A DNA stretch of 64,000 nt from Acidobacteriaceae bacterium. Its GTDB lineage: Bacteria > Acidobacteriota > Terriglobia > Bryobacterales > Bryobacteraceae. The position numbers and the translations under genes were made by a program. The stretch is taken from positions 1 to 64,000 of the forward strand of contig JADCJL010000181.1 in assembly GCA_020247055.1 (NCBI GenBank). Reading direction: 5' to 3'. The notes beneath the pieces are model-generated. The model was not told where the DNA came from and ran no database searches. It worked only from the letters and a program-made list of their open reading frames with translations. Positions 34,942-42,860 of this stretch are shown here, piece after piece (the first letter of the stretch is position 1; each line of letters begins with the position of its first letter).

Positions 34942-35648
34942 AGGGCGAGGGCGGAGTGGCGGGCGGCCTGGGTGGGGTCGCCGAGGCGGTGGTAGACGCG
35001 GCTGAGGAGGCCGTGGGCTTCGGGGTAGGCGGGCGCGAGGGAGACGGCGTTGCGGAGGGCTTCGGCGGCGAGGGCCCACTGCTCCTGCTGGGCGAGGGCG
35101 CGGCCGAGCTGGTAGTGATAGGGGGCCAGACGCTGGTAGGCCGGGGGCGCGGCGCGGAGGAGGGCGAGCGCATCGGCGAGGCGGCCCTGGCGGGTGAGGA
35201 AGGCGGCGAGGCTGAGGCGGGGGTCGGGGTCGGCGGGGGATTCTGAGAGCTTCAGGGCTTGACGGAAGGCGGCTTCGGCGGAGTTCTGGCCGAGCGCGTC
35301 GAGGGCTTGGCCGCGGGCGGTGAGGCCGCGGGCGGAGGGGGGCGCGGGGTCGCGGTCGAGGGCGGCGAGGGAGTCGGCGAAGCGGTCGAGTCCGTAGAGG
35401 GCGCGGGCCCAGAAGTAGCAGGCGTCGGGTTCGCGGGGGTTGGCGCGGCAGGCGCGGGCGAGGAGGGGTTCGGCGCGGCGGGTATCGCCGAGGGCGGCGT
35501 AGACGATGCCGAGGGATTTGGCGCAGAAGGGGGCGGGGTCGGACTGGACGGCGGCTTCGAGGAGCTGGCGGGCGGGTTCGAGTTGGCCCTGGCGGAAGAG
35601 GGCGGCGCCCTGTTCGCAGGGGGTGAGGAGGAGGAGGAGGGCGATCAT
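34917..35648 (-). CDS. TPR-repeat protein
   Basis: The 243-residue protein begins with a short hydrophobic sequence ending in a Cys (MIALLLLLTPCEQGA), so it may be a lipoprotein. It consists of about five to six tetratricopeptide repeats (for example LGIVYAALGDTRRAEPLLAR, ARALYGLDRFADSLAALDR, LGRALAQQEQWALAAEALR). TPRs mediate protein contacts. Its ATG overlaps the helicase-exonuclease stop by 4 bp on the same strand, so it is translated from the same transcript; a functional link is not obvious. Confidence 0.88.
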   Translation of the reverse strand: MIALLLLLTPCEQGAALFRQGQLEPARQLLEAAVQSDPAPFCAKSLGIVYAALGDTRRAEPLLARACRANPREPDACYFWARALYGLDRFADSLAALDRDPAPPSARGLTARGQALDALGQNSAEAAFRQALKLSESPADPDPRLSLAAFLTRQGRLADALALLRAAPPAYQRLAPYHYQLGRALAQQEQWALAAEALRNAVSLAPAYPEAHGLLSRVYHRLGDPTQAARHSALALQGSTISK

Positions 35649-38161
35649 TTGGGGAAGCCCGGGAGGTGGCGGAGGAAGCGGCTGGGTTCCTGCAGGCGGC
35701 CAAAGGCGTTCTGGCGGTGCCAGGTGAAGAGCAGCCGGCGGCGGGCGCGGCTGGCGCCGACGTAGAAGAGGCGATGCTCTTCGGCGAGGCGGCCCTCTTT
35801 TTGGGCGAGCCAGGCGGGGAACTCGTTGTCGGTGGCGGCGGCGAGGATGACGGTGGGGAATTCGAGGCCTTTGGCCTGGTGGACGGTGAGGAGGAGGACG
35901 CGGTCTTCCTGGTGGAGGTAGCGGTCGGCGTCGTTGCCGAGGGAGGCGATTTGGAGCACCTCTTCGATGGCCTGTTCGGGGGGGAGGGAGGGATCGTCGT
36001 AGCGCTCGAACATGGCGCAGAGGTCGACGAGATTCTGGACGCGGACTTCGCCGTTGTCCTGCTTGCGGTACCAGTCGACGAGGCCGGAGGCGGCGAGGAT
36101 TTCGCCGAGGGTTTCGTGGGGGCGGCGGCCGAGGGCGGCGGTGCGCCAGTCGGCGAGCTGGCGGGCGAGGGGGGCGAAGTGGCTGCCGTGGGCAGCGATG
36201 GCTTCGCGGCGCTGGAGGGCGTGTTCGCGCAGGGGGACGATGAGGCGGGCGGTGAGTTGGGCGGTGGCGAGGACGTCGCCGAGGGCCTGGTGGGCGTTGA
36301 CGAGGGGGATGCCTTTGGTGGCGCAGATGTCGCCGAGGCGGTAGGAGGGGAGGGTTTGGAAGCGGCGGGTGATTTCGAGGGTGTCGAACCAGCGGTTGGG
36401 CAGGCAGTTGGGTAGGAGTTCGCGGCGGAGGGCGGCTTCGACGGTGCGGATATCGAAGACGACGTTGTGGCCGACCAGGACGCAGCCGGCGATGAAGCGG
36501 GAGAAGGCTTCGAGGGCTTCGAGGGGGGCGACGCCGTGCTGTTTGAGATGGGCGTCGGAGTAGCCGTGGATGCTTTCACTGAGGCCGACGGGGCCGCGGG
36601 GGCGGACGAGGAGTTGGAGGCGGTCCTGTTCGCCATCGGCGCCGGTGCGGATGGCGGCGAGGTCGACGATTTCGTTCTTGGCGGTGTCGATGCCGGTGGT
36701 TTCGGTGTCGAAGACGACGACGCAGTTTTCGGCCCAGGCGTCGAGGAGAGGCTGGTAGGGGTCGCCGTGGAGGTGGGTGAGGTGGTCGGCGAAGTCGGTG
36801 AGGCGGAGGCAGAGGTTGCGGGGGAGGGTGCGGATTTTTTCGAGGGTAGCCGGGCCGATGCCTTTGGGGGGGCGTTGGAGGACGCGGCGGAGACTGTTGC
36901 CGTCGTAGGGGTTGCGGATGAGGCGGAGGTGGGCGACGGCGTCGCGGACTTCGGCACGGTGGAAGAAGCGGAACTGTTCGGCGAGAAAGTGGGGGATGCC
37001 GGCTTCGACGAAGGCTTCCGAGATGTTCATGGCAGCGTTGTTGCTGCGGGTGAGGATGGCGATGTCGCGCCAGGCGCACTGGTCTTCGGCGCGGAGGGAG
37101 ATGGCGCGGCGGGCGAGCCAGTGGGCTTCGGTGGCGGCGGTTTGGGCTTCGTGGTACTCGACGGGGGGGCCGGGTTCGGCCGAGTGGCATTCGAGGGTGC
37201 CGGTGATGGCGCCGGGGCAGGACTGGATGATGGCGCGGCAGACGTCGAGGATGTGTTCGGTGGAGCGGTAGTTGCGGACGAAGTGGATTTCGCGGACGGG
37301 GGCGAACTCGGCGCGGAAGATATCGAGGATTCTGCGGGGGTTCGAGTGGCGCCATTCGTAAATCGTTTGGTCGACATCGCCGAAGAAGGCCAGGTGGCGG
37401 GTGGGGCGGGCGAGGGAGGAGAGGATGGCGTATTCGGGGAGGTTGGTGTCCTGGACCTCGTCGACCTGGATCCAGCGGAGGCGGTCCTGCCAGCGGGCGA
37501 GGGCGAAGCTGTTTTCGCTGAACAGGAGGCGGACCATGGAGATGAGGTCGGCGAAGTCGACGGCGTGGTTGCCGCGGATGTCGCGTTCGTACTCTTCGAG
37601 GATTTTGGCGATGGGGAAGGGTTGGTTGCGGCTCGTGTTTTTGAGATTGATGCGGTCGAGTTTGGCGCGGAAGTGTTCTTCGTAGTCGGTGTGGATGAGG
37701 CCGAGTTTGGCGTCCTGGGTGACGCCGGAGAGGAGGCCGGCGAAGCGGTCCTGGTCGTGGTGGTCGATTTCGAGGTTGCGGTTGGCGCAGACGCGGAGGA
37801 CGGCTTCGCGGCAGTCGTCGTCGTCCCAGATGACGAAGTCGCGGTCGATGCCGAGGACTTCGCTTTCGGCGCGGCAGATGATGGCGCAGAGGCCGTGGAA
37901 GGTGCGGGCCTGGATATTCTGGGCGACGGCGCCGAGGTCGGCCTGGAGGCGTTCGCGGATTTCTTTCGAGGCGCGGTTGGTGAACGAGACGCAGAGGATG
38001 TGTTCCGGGGCGACGCCGGAGGCGATGGCCTGGGCGGCGCGGGCGACGAGGGTGCGGGTTTTGCCGGTGCCGACGGGGGCCATGACGAGGACGGGGTCGA
38101 AGACGGCTTCGGCGGCGGCGAGTTGTTCCGGGTTCAGACCATCGAGCAGCGCGGATTTCAC
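35645..38161 (-). CDS. UvrD/Rep-type helicase with embedded DnaQ-type 3'-5' exonuclease
   Basis: The first half is an SF1A helicase: VGTGKTRT (Walker A, about 30-37), VDEVQDTN (Walker B, from 233), GDVDQTIYEWR (motif III) and FVRNYRS (motif IV). At 480-640 a complete DEDDh exonuclease is inserted: VFDTETTGID (Asp485, Glu487), GHNVVFD (Asp570) and HQALGD (His624, Asp629). The helicase then resumes with LLTVHQAKGLEF (motif V) and FYVGASRARRRL (motif VI). One 838-residue chain therefore unwinds DNA and can degrade 3' ends, probably in repair. The GTG at 38161 fits a TAGCCT box 6 nt upstream; a GTG at 38167 would add two residues. Confidence 0.92.
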   Translation of the reverse strand: MKSALLDGLNPEQLAAAEAVFDPVLVMAPVGTGKTRTLVARAAQAIASGVAPEHILCVSFTNRASKEIRERLQADLGAVAQNIQARTFHGLCAIICRAESEVLGIDRDFVIWDDDDCREAVLRVCANRNLEIDHHDQDRFAGLLSGVTQDAKLGLIHTDYEEHFRAKLDRINLKNTSRNQPFPIAKILEEYERDIRGNHAVDFADLISMVRLLFSENSFALARWQDRLRWIQVDEVQDTNLPEYAILSSLARPTRHLAFFGDVDQTIYEWRHSNPRRILDIFRAEFAPVREIHFVRNYRSTEHILDVCRAIIQSCPGAITGTLECHSAEPGPPVEYHEAQTAATEAHWLARRAISLRAEDQCAWRDIAILTRSNNAAMNISEAFVEAGIPHFLAEQFRFFHRAEVRDAVAHLRLIRNPYDGNSLRRVLQRPPKGIGPATLEKIRTLPRNLCLRLTDFADHLTHLHGDPYQPLLDAWAENCVVVFDTETTGIDTAKNEIVDLAAIRTGADGEQDRLQLLVRPRGPVGLSESIHGYSDAHLKQHGVAPLEALEAFSRFIAGCVLVGHNVVFDIRTVEAALRRELLPNCLPNRWFDTLEITRRFQTLPSYRLGDICATKGIPLVNAHQALGDVLATAQLTARLIVPLREHALQRREAIAAHGSHFAPLARQLADWRTAALGRRPHETLGEILAASGLVDWYRKQDNGEVRVQNLVDLCAMFERYDDPSLPPEQAIEEVLQIASLGNDADRYLHQEDRVLLLTVHQAKGLEFPTVILAAATDNEFPAWLAQKEGRLAEEHRLFYVGASRARRRLLFTWHRQNAFGRLQEPSRFLRHLPGFPK

Positions 38162-38167
38162 AGTCAC

Positions 38168-38173
38168 AGGCTA
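38168..38173 (-). promoter_or_regulatory. Candidate leaderless -10 box (helicase-exonuclease gene)
   Basis: On the minus strand TAGCCT lies 6 nt before the GTG at 38161 and directly abuts an upstream GTG at 38167, favouring the shorter start. Confidence 0.35.
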
Positions 38174-38201
38174 GCAGGAGAGCATCAGAGACGGGGAAGC
38201 G

Positions 38202-38528
38202 ATGATTGAGATTCTGGCGCTGTTTTCTTTTGTGTTGATCCTGGGGCTGGTGCTGCTGACCAAGGATTGGGCGGCGGCGTACCGGATGCGGCGGCGGCGG
38301 CGGTATCTGGACGCGCTGGTGGGACGGCTGGAGGGGCGGCCGCTGGGGGAGGCGAACGCGGCGTTGGGGGAGCCGACGGAGCTGGCGGCGGGCAGCGAGG
38401 GGCGGCTGCTGTCGGTCTGGAAGGATCCGGCGGCGGGGGGGATTCCGGAGGCGGCGGAGCTGGTGATTGTGACGATTGTGTCGGACGCGGAGGGGCGGAT
38501 TACGAAGGCGGCGTGGGAGTCGCGTTAA
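38202..38528 (+). CDS. Small single-pass membrane protein
   Basis: The 108-residue protein has one N-terminal membrane segment (ILALFSFVLILGLVLL) and a basic stop-transfer stretch (YRMRRRRRYLDALVGRLEG). The soluble domain contains ALGEPTELAAGSEGRLLSVWK and a final LVIVTIVSDAEGRITKAAW strand pair. That domain is reminiscent of small SmpA/BamE-like folds, in which a glycine-proline turn precedes a beta-hairpin; this is weak. The ATG is preceded by GGGGAAG. The gene is divergent from the helicase and shares its stop (TTAA) with the convergent recX gene. Confidence 0.75.
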   Translation: MIEILALFSFVLILGLVLLTKDWAAAYRMRRRRRYLDALVGRLEGRPLGEANAALGEPTELAAGSEGRLLSVWKDPAAGGIPEAAELVIVTIVSDAEGRITKAAWESR

Positions 38529-39067
38529 TCCTCTTCGAGGGTGGGGTCGAAGTCTTCGAGGTCGGCGGCGTGGGCGGAGAACTGCTTGAGCGCTTTGCCG
38601 GCGGCGGCGGGGGAGAAGCCGGCGTAGACGAGCTTGCGGAAGGCGCTTTGGAGGTTTTTGGGGTCTTTGAAGTGGGCGGCGGGGTCGGGGACGCGAATCT
38701 TGCGTTCGAGGTGGGCGAGGGCGAGGGCGGTTTCGTCGATTTCGGCGTAGGCTTCGCGGATGGTGGCTTCGGCGAGGGGTTTGGCGATCTGGCGCTGGGC
38801 GAGTTCGCGGCGGACGCGTTGGGGGCCGAACAGGCGGAGGTCGCGGCGGCCGTGGGTGTAGGATTCGGCGAAGCGTTCGTCGTTGAGGAGGCGGGATTCG
38901 GCGAGGCGGTCGAGGATGGCGGGGACTTCGGCGGGGTTTTCGGCGCGGGATTCGAGTTTGCGCCGGAGTTCGGCGGTGGTGGAGGAGCGGAGGCTGAGGG
39001 AGCGGAGGGCGAAGTTCATGAGCTCTTCGCCGGCGTACCGTTTGGGAGGATTGCGGCGCGTGGCCAT
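38525..39067 (-). CDS. recX: RecX-family regulatory protein
   Basis: The protein (180 aa) is all helical with the RecX pattern: FALRSLSLRSSTTAELRRKL, LLNDERFAESYTHGRRDLRLFGPQRVRRELAQRQI, and the C-terminal LQSAFRKLVYAGFSPAAAGKAL. RecX binds and restrains RecA filaments; it also has tandem-repeat homologues of regulatory function. The ATG at 39067 was chosen over a TTG at 39103. recA is not adjacent, in contrast to many genomes; a UvrD-type helicase gene lies just beyond a small membrane protein gene. The last 4 bp overlap the convergent gene. Confidence 0.85.
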   Translation of the reverse strand: MATRRNPPKRYAGEELMNFALRSLSLRSSTTAELRRKLESRAENPAEVPAILDRLAESRLLNDERFAESYTHGRRDLRLFGPQRVRRELAQRQIAKPLAEATIREAYAEIDETALALAHLERKIRVPDPAAHFKDPKNLQSAFRKLVYAGFSPAAAGKALKQFSAHAADLEDFDPTLEED

Positions 39068-39107
39068 ATGAAAATAGTCTGCAACAGTTTTAGGGGGGCC
39101 CAACGTC

Positions 39108-39135
39108 TTAAGTTCAAGAGATCCTGCTGTACACT
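39108..39135 (+). promoter_or_regulatory. Promoter of the YtxH gene
   Basis: TTAAGT (39108-39113) and TACACT (39130-39135) are 16 bp apart; a GAGGG Shine-Dalgarno follows before the ATG at 39154. Confidence 0.5.
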
Positions 39136-39153
39136 ACAAACGAGGGAACCAAA

Positions 39154-39456
39154 ATGGACGAAGATAAACGCATTCCGTATTTCTTTCTGGGTATGGGCAT
39201 TGGCGTGGCCATTGGCATCCTGTTCGCTCCCAAATCGGGCGAGGAGACGCGCGAGTTGATTCGCTCTAAAGCGGATGAGAGCAAGGACTTTTTGAAGCGG
39301 AAGAGCGGGGACCTGCGGGGGCAGGCGGCCGAGGCGGTGGACAAGGGCAAGTCGTTGTTGCAGCGGCAGAAGGAGCAGTTTTCGGCCGCCGTGGACGCGG
39401 GCAAGCAGGCCTACCGCGAGAGCATTCAGGAAGACGCCGGTTTGACGGCTGACTAG
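39154..39456 (+). CDS. YtxH-domain membrane protein
   Basis: The 100-residue protein has the YtxH signature, a membrane helix ending in GILFAPKSGEETRELI, followed by a charged amphipathic coiled coil (KADESKDFLKRKSGDLRGQ and onward). Such proteins are general-stress or envelope-associated small proteins of unknown mechanism. It lies 28 bp before a DUF948-like coiled-coil membrane protein, a pairing also known from other phyla and suggesting a joint role at the envelope. Confidence 0.88.
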   Translation: MDEDKRIPYFFLGMGIGVAIGILFAPKSGEETRELIRSKADESKDFLKRKSGDLRGQAAEAVDKGKSLLQRQKEQFSAAVDAGKQAYRESIQEDAGLTAD

Positions 39457-39484
39457 GTTATAACTGAGCAGATCTCCCCTCTAT

Positions 39485-39991
39485 ATGAATCAGGATTTGT
39501 TACTTGTGTTGATGACGGTGTTCGTGGGCATCACGGCGCTGTCTTTTATCGCTCAGGCGATCGCGTCGATCAAGATGGCCCGGACGGCGGGGGAGATCAA
39601 GAAAAGTCTGGACGCGTTTTTACCGAAGGCCGAGGCGGCGCTGGCGAATGCCGAGCGGACGTTGAACGAATCCCGGGAGCAGATTACCGGGGTGACCAAG
39701 CGCGCCAATGAGGTGCTCGATCTGACCAAGACGCAGCTTGTGCGGATCGATACCTTGATTGAAGACGCTTCCGGCCGGGCGCGGCAGCAGATGGACAAGG
39801 TAGAGGTGTTGCTGAACGACACGATGTCGCGGGTGCAGAGCACCGTGAACGGGGTGCAGAGTTCGATTGTCCGTCCGCTGCGGGAGATTACGGGTGTAGC
39901 GGCGGGGGTGCGCTCCGCCGTGACGCAGTTGCTGAAGGGTTCCCCCGCGAATGTGGCGCAGGTTACGGCCGACGAAGAGATGTTTATTTAG
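39485..39991 (+). CDS. DUF948-like coiled-coil membrane protein
   Basis: An N-terminal membrane helix (residues 4-28) is followed by about 130 residues of heptad-rich helix (IKKSLDAFLPKAEAALANAE, LNESREQITGVTKRANEVLD, VLLNDTMSRVQSTVNGVQ). The composition and length match DUF948-type proteins that often accompany YtxH. Function is unknown. The end overlaps the start of the M1 peptidase gene by 41 bp in another frame. Confidence 0.78.
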   Translation: MNQDLLLVLMTVFVGITALSFIAQAIASIKMARTAGEIKKSLDAFLPKAEAALANAERTLNESREQITGVTKRANEVLDLTKTQLVRIDTLIEDASGRARQQMDKVEVLLNDTMSRVQSTVNGVQSSIVRPLREITGVAAGVRSAVTQLLKGSPANVAQVTADEEMFI

Positions 39992-42398
39992 GCTCGGCTG
40001 CCTGCTGGGGGCGGCGACGGGGTTGCTGGGGGCTTCGGCCGCCGAGACGGCCGCAGCGCTGCGCGAGGCTTCGTTTGACGGGGCGCGGTGCTACCGGGTG
40101 CGGGATTTGAGCCTGATCCGGGAAGACGTCAAGCTGTTTTTGACCGATGGCTATCTGATCCTCGCCAAGCCGGTGGCGGGGGCGCCGGTGGCCGCGTTTT
40201 TCAGCGCGGAGACCGAGCAGGGAGACGGCGAGGTGCTGCTGGTGCCGCCGACGGCGAGCGAGCGGGCGTCACTGGCGCGCTTTACGCAGGCGCCGACTTT
40301 GAACGAGCATTTCCGCGGGGCGCTGCTGCTGTTCACCGACGGGACGGGGGCGGAGATTGAGGCGTATCTGGCCGAGCGGCAGCCCAAACCGGCGCCGGAG
40401 ATGGGGGCGCTGCTGGCGCAGCAGTGGACGCCGGTGCTGCGGAACCTGACGGTGAGTTTTGAAACGCGGCTGCTCGAGGACTTGGCGGGGGAGGCGGCGC
40501 GGGAGCAGGGGCTGTTTTTCGCGGCGCTGGCGCAGACCAAGCTGGGGAGCTTCGATGTGATCTACGACCCGCAGGCGCGGGAGGAGGTGACGGTAGGGCA
40601 CCTGACGAGCCGGGACAATCGGAGTTTTTACGACATCTGGACGAGTTTTCCGGGGCGGCGAACGCGGCAGGGACGTCCGAAGGGATCCGAGTTGGATTTC
40701 ACGGTGCAGCATGTGAGCATTGCGGCCGCGCTGGGGGAGAACCTGCGGTTGCGGGCGACAACGAAGCTGCGGATTGTGATGCCGCCGGTGGCGGAGCGGA
40801 AGCGGCCGGGGGCGGTGGTGGCGCTGGACATTTCGCGGCGGATGCGGGTAAGCGCGGCGCGGGTGGACGGGCAGCCGGTGGAGGTTTACCAGCGGGAGAG
40901 CGAGCGGAGCGCGCTGCTGCGGGGGAGCGATAATGACGCCTTTCTGTTGAGCCTGCCGGCGCCGCTGGCGGCCGGGACGCACGAGATTGAAGTGACGCAC
41001 GAAGGGGACGTGGTGAACGCGGCCGGCAACGGGGTGTACGCGGTGAGTGCGCGGGGGACGTGGTATCCGCACCACGGGGTGCAGTTTGCGACGTATGATC
41101 TGGCGTTTGACCATGCGCGGGCTTTGACGGTGATTGCGAGCGGGGAGCCGGCCGGGGAGCGGGAGGGGGTGGAGGCCGGGCGGGTGGTGAGCCGGTTTCG
41201 ATCGACGGCGCCGCTGCGGTTCGTAGGGTTCAACGTGGGGGAGTATCAGAAGACGGTGGTGGAGCGGGCGGGGCTGCGGGTGGAGATTTACGCCAATCAG
41301 GCGGTAGAGACGGCGCTGGCGCCGCGGCGGCAGGAGCTGCTGGTGGCGCCGCCGGCGCTGGGCCCGGCGCGGGGTACGGGGCCGCGCCGGGCAATGGATA
41401 CCGTGGTGGCGCCACTGCCGAACGCGCCGCCGAGTCCGGCGCTGGCGATGGAGCGGCTGGCCGGGGAGGTGGTAGAAGCCTATGCGTTTCTCACGGCGCA
41501 GCTGGGGCCGCCGCCGCTCAAGCGGCTGGCGGTATCGCCGATTCCCGGGACGTTCGGGCAGGGGTTTCCGGGGTTGATTTATCTTTCGACGCTCTCCTAC
41601 CTCGATCCGCGGGACCGGCCGGCGTTTGCGAGTGACCCGTATCAGCGGATCTTTTTTTCGGACATTCTGGTGGCGCACGAGGTGGCGCATCAGTGGTGGG
41701 GCAACCAGGTGGCCAGCACAGGCTACCAGGACGAGTGGCTGATGGAGGCGCTGGCGAACTACTCGGCGCTGATGCTGCTTGAGAAGCGGAAGGGGGCCAA
41801 GGCGGTGGATGAGGTGCTCGAGATGTTCCGGGAGCATCTGCTGGCCAAGACCGCGGCGGGCAAGACGGTGGAGGCGACGGGGCCGATCCGGCTGGGGCTG
41901 CGGCTTGAGTCGTCCGAGGCGCCGGGGGCATGGCGGACGATTACGTATGAGAAGGGGACGTGGATTCTGCATATGCTGCGGCGGCGGTTGGGGGATGCGG
42001 CGTGGAATCGGTTGCTGGGGAAGATCGCCCGGGAGTACCGGGGGAGGCGGTTGCGGGTGAGAGAGTTTTTGGCCGAGGCGGCGGGGCTTCTGCCGGCCGG
42101 GGATCCGGACCCGCGCCTCGAGAACTTCGCGGGGACATGGATTGAGGGAACCGGAATTCCCACGCTGCGGCTGACACCGGGGAAGGTGGCGGGACAGGGG
42201 GTGGTCGAACAGTCGGGAGTGGACGAGGATTTCTCGGTGGACGTGCCGGTGGAGATTCAGTACCGCGGGGGGAAGATCGAGACGCGGTGGTTGCGGACCG
42301 AGGGCGCTTCAACCCATTACCAGTGGAAGCTGGGAGGACCGGTGCTGAGGATCACGCTGGACCCGCAGTCGGCGGTTTTGGCGATCAAGCAGCGGTAG
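39951..42398 (+). CDS. Secreted M1-family zinc aminopeptidase
   Basis: A basic signal peptide (CLFRLGCLLGAATGLLGASA) precedes an 815-residue protein. The gluzincin motif HEVAHQWWGNQ (His576, Glu577, His580) has the third ligand Glu599 exactly 18 residues after the second His. The GxMEN exopeptidase motif is absent, so it may be an endopeptidase-like or catalytically changed M1 protein. The N-terminal 400 residues form beta-sandwich domains. The ATG lies within the end of the DUF948-like gene (41-bp overlap), which is unusual; no better start was found. Confidence 0.88.
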   Translation: MWRRLRPTKRCLFRLGCLLGAATGLLGASAAETAAALREASFDGARCYRVRDLSLIREDVKLFLTDGYLILAKPVAGAPVAAFFSAETEQGDGEVLLVPPTASERASLARFTQAPTLNEHFRGALLLFTDGTGAEIEAYLAERQPKPAPEMGALLAQQWTPVLRNLTVSFETRLLEDLAGEAAREQGLFFAALAQTKLGSFDVIYDPQAREEVTVGHLTSRDNRSFYDIWTSFPGRRTRQGRPKGSELDFTVQHVSIAAALGENLRLRATTKLRIVMPPVAERKRPGAVVALDISRRMRVSAARVDGQPVEVYQRESERSALLRGSDNDAFLLSLPAPLAAGTHEIEVTHEGDVVNAAGNGVYAVSARGTWYPHHGVQFATYDLAFDHARALTVIASGEPAGEREGVEAGRVVSRFRSTAPLRFVGFNVGEYQKTVVERAGLRVEIYANQAVETALAPRRQELLVAPPALGPARGTGPRRAMDTVVAPLPNAPPSPALAMERLAGEVVEAYAFLTAQLGPPPLKRLAVSPIPGTFGQGFPGLIYLSTLSYLDPRDRPAFASDPYQRIFFSDILVAHEVAHQWWGNQVASTGYQDEWLMEALANYSALMLLEKRKGAKAVDEVLEMFREHLLAKTAAGKTVEATGPIRLGLRLESSEAPGAWRTITYEKGTWILHMLRRRLGDAAWNRLLGKIAREYRGRRLRVREFLAEAAGLLPAGDPDPRLENFAGTWIEGTGIPTLRLTPGKVAGQGVVEQSGVDEDFSVDVPVEIQYRGGKIETRWLRTEGASTHYQWKLGGPVLRITLDPQSAVLAIKQR

Positions 42399-42542
42399 GA
42401 GACCAGCCGATCGGTCGGTTCCCGCCCGATTGCGCTAGGGTGGAACGCTTAACCGGTACTAGGATACCGAGGTTTTCCCCCATTTGGTCTATTTATCGAT
42501 GCAGAATTCCCAGTGATACTGAAGGGGAGAAGAGAACTATTT

Positions 42543-42860
42543 ATGGCAACCGAGAAGCGTTTTGCGAATCGGAAAGGGCTGGCCCGTTCGATTCGCCTGA
42601 AGTGGATTGATGCAATGGGTCGCAATGCTTTTGCGCAGGCGGAGGTCAAGAACCTCGGTCGGCGCGGCATGGGGGTTTTGTTACGGGAGCGTTTGCAGCG
42701 CGGCTCTACGGTCTACCTGGCCGAACGGGATTGGCCGTTGGTGGGCACGGCGGTGGTACGTTACCAGGAGGATCGCAAGGGCAAGTTTTATACCGGTCTT
42801 GAGTTTTCCGGAGGGCTGCTCGCCCCCCTGGAGCTGATCGAAGGCGATCAGCCGGCGTAG
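42543..42860 (+). CDS. PilZ-domain protein
   Basis: This 105-residue protein is a single PilZ-like domain with NRKGLARSIRLKW (basic N-terminal loop), VKNLGRRGMGVLL (matching the (D/N)xSxxG element with a changed residue) and YTGLEFSGGLL. PilZ domains bind cyclic di-GMP through RxxxR and (D/N)xSxxG. Here R-x3-R is plausible but the second motif reads NLGRRG, so c-di-GMP binding is uncertain. The ATG is preceded by AGGGGAGA at 11-16 nt. It ends in a 13-bp overlap with the convergent lactate permease gene. Confidence 0.72.
   Translation: MATEKRFANRKGLARSIRLKWIDAMGRNAFAQAEVKNLGRRGMGVLLRERLQRGSTVYLAERDWPLVGTAVVRYQEDRKGKFYTGLEFSGGLLAPLELIEGDQPA

Noticed and set aside
32893-36957. A 1354-codon open frame on the minus strand
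   Set aside because: Its product is a Ser/Pro/Arg/Thr-rich shadow running through the MFS, FG-GAP, TPR and helicase genes; no domain is seen and the real genes in other frames are clear.
36467-38209. A 580-codon plus-strand frame opposite the helicase-exonuclease gene
   Set aside because: Gly/Ala/Glu/Val-rich shadow of a GC-rich gene; the minus-strand frame has all helicase and exonuclease motifs.
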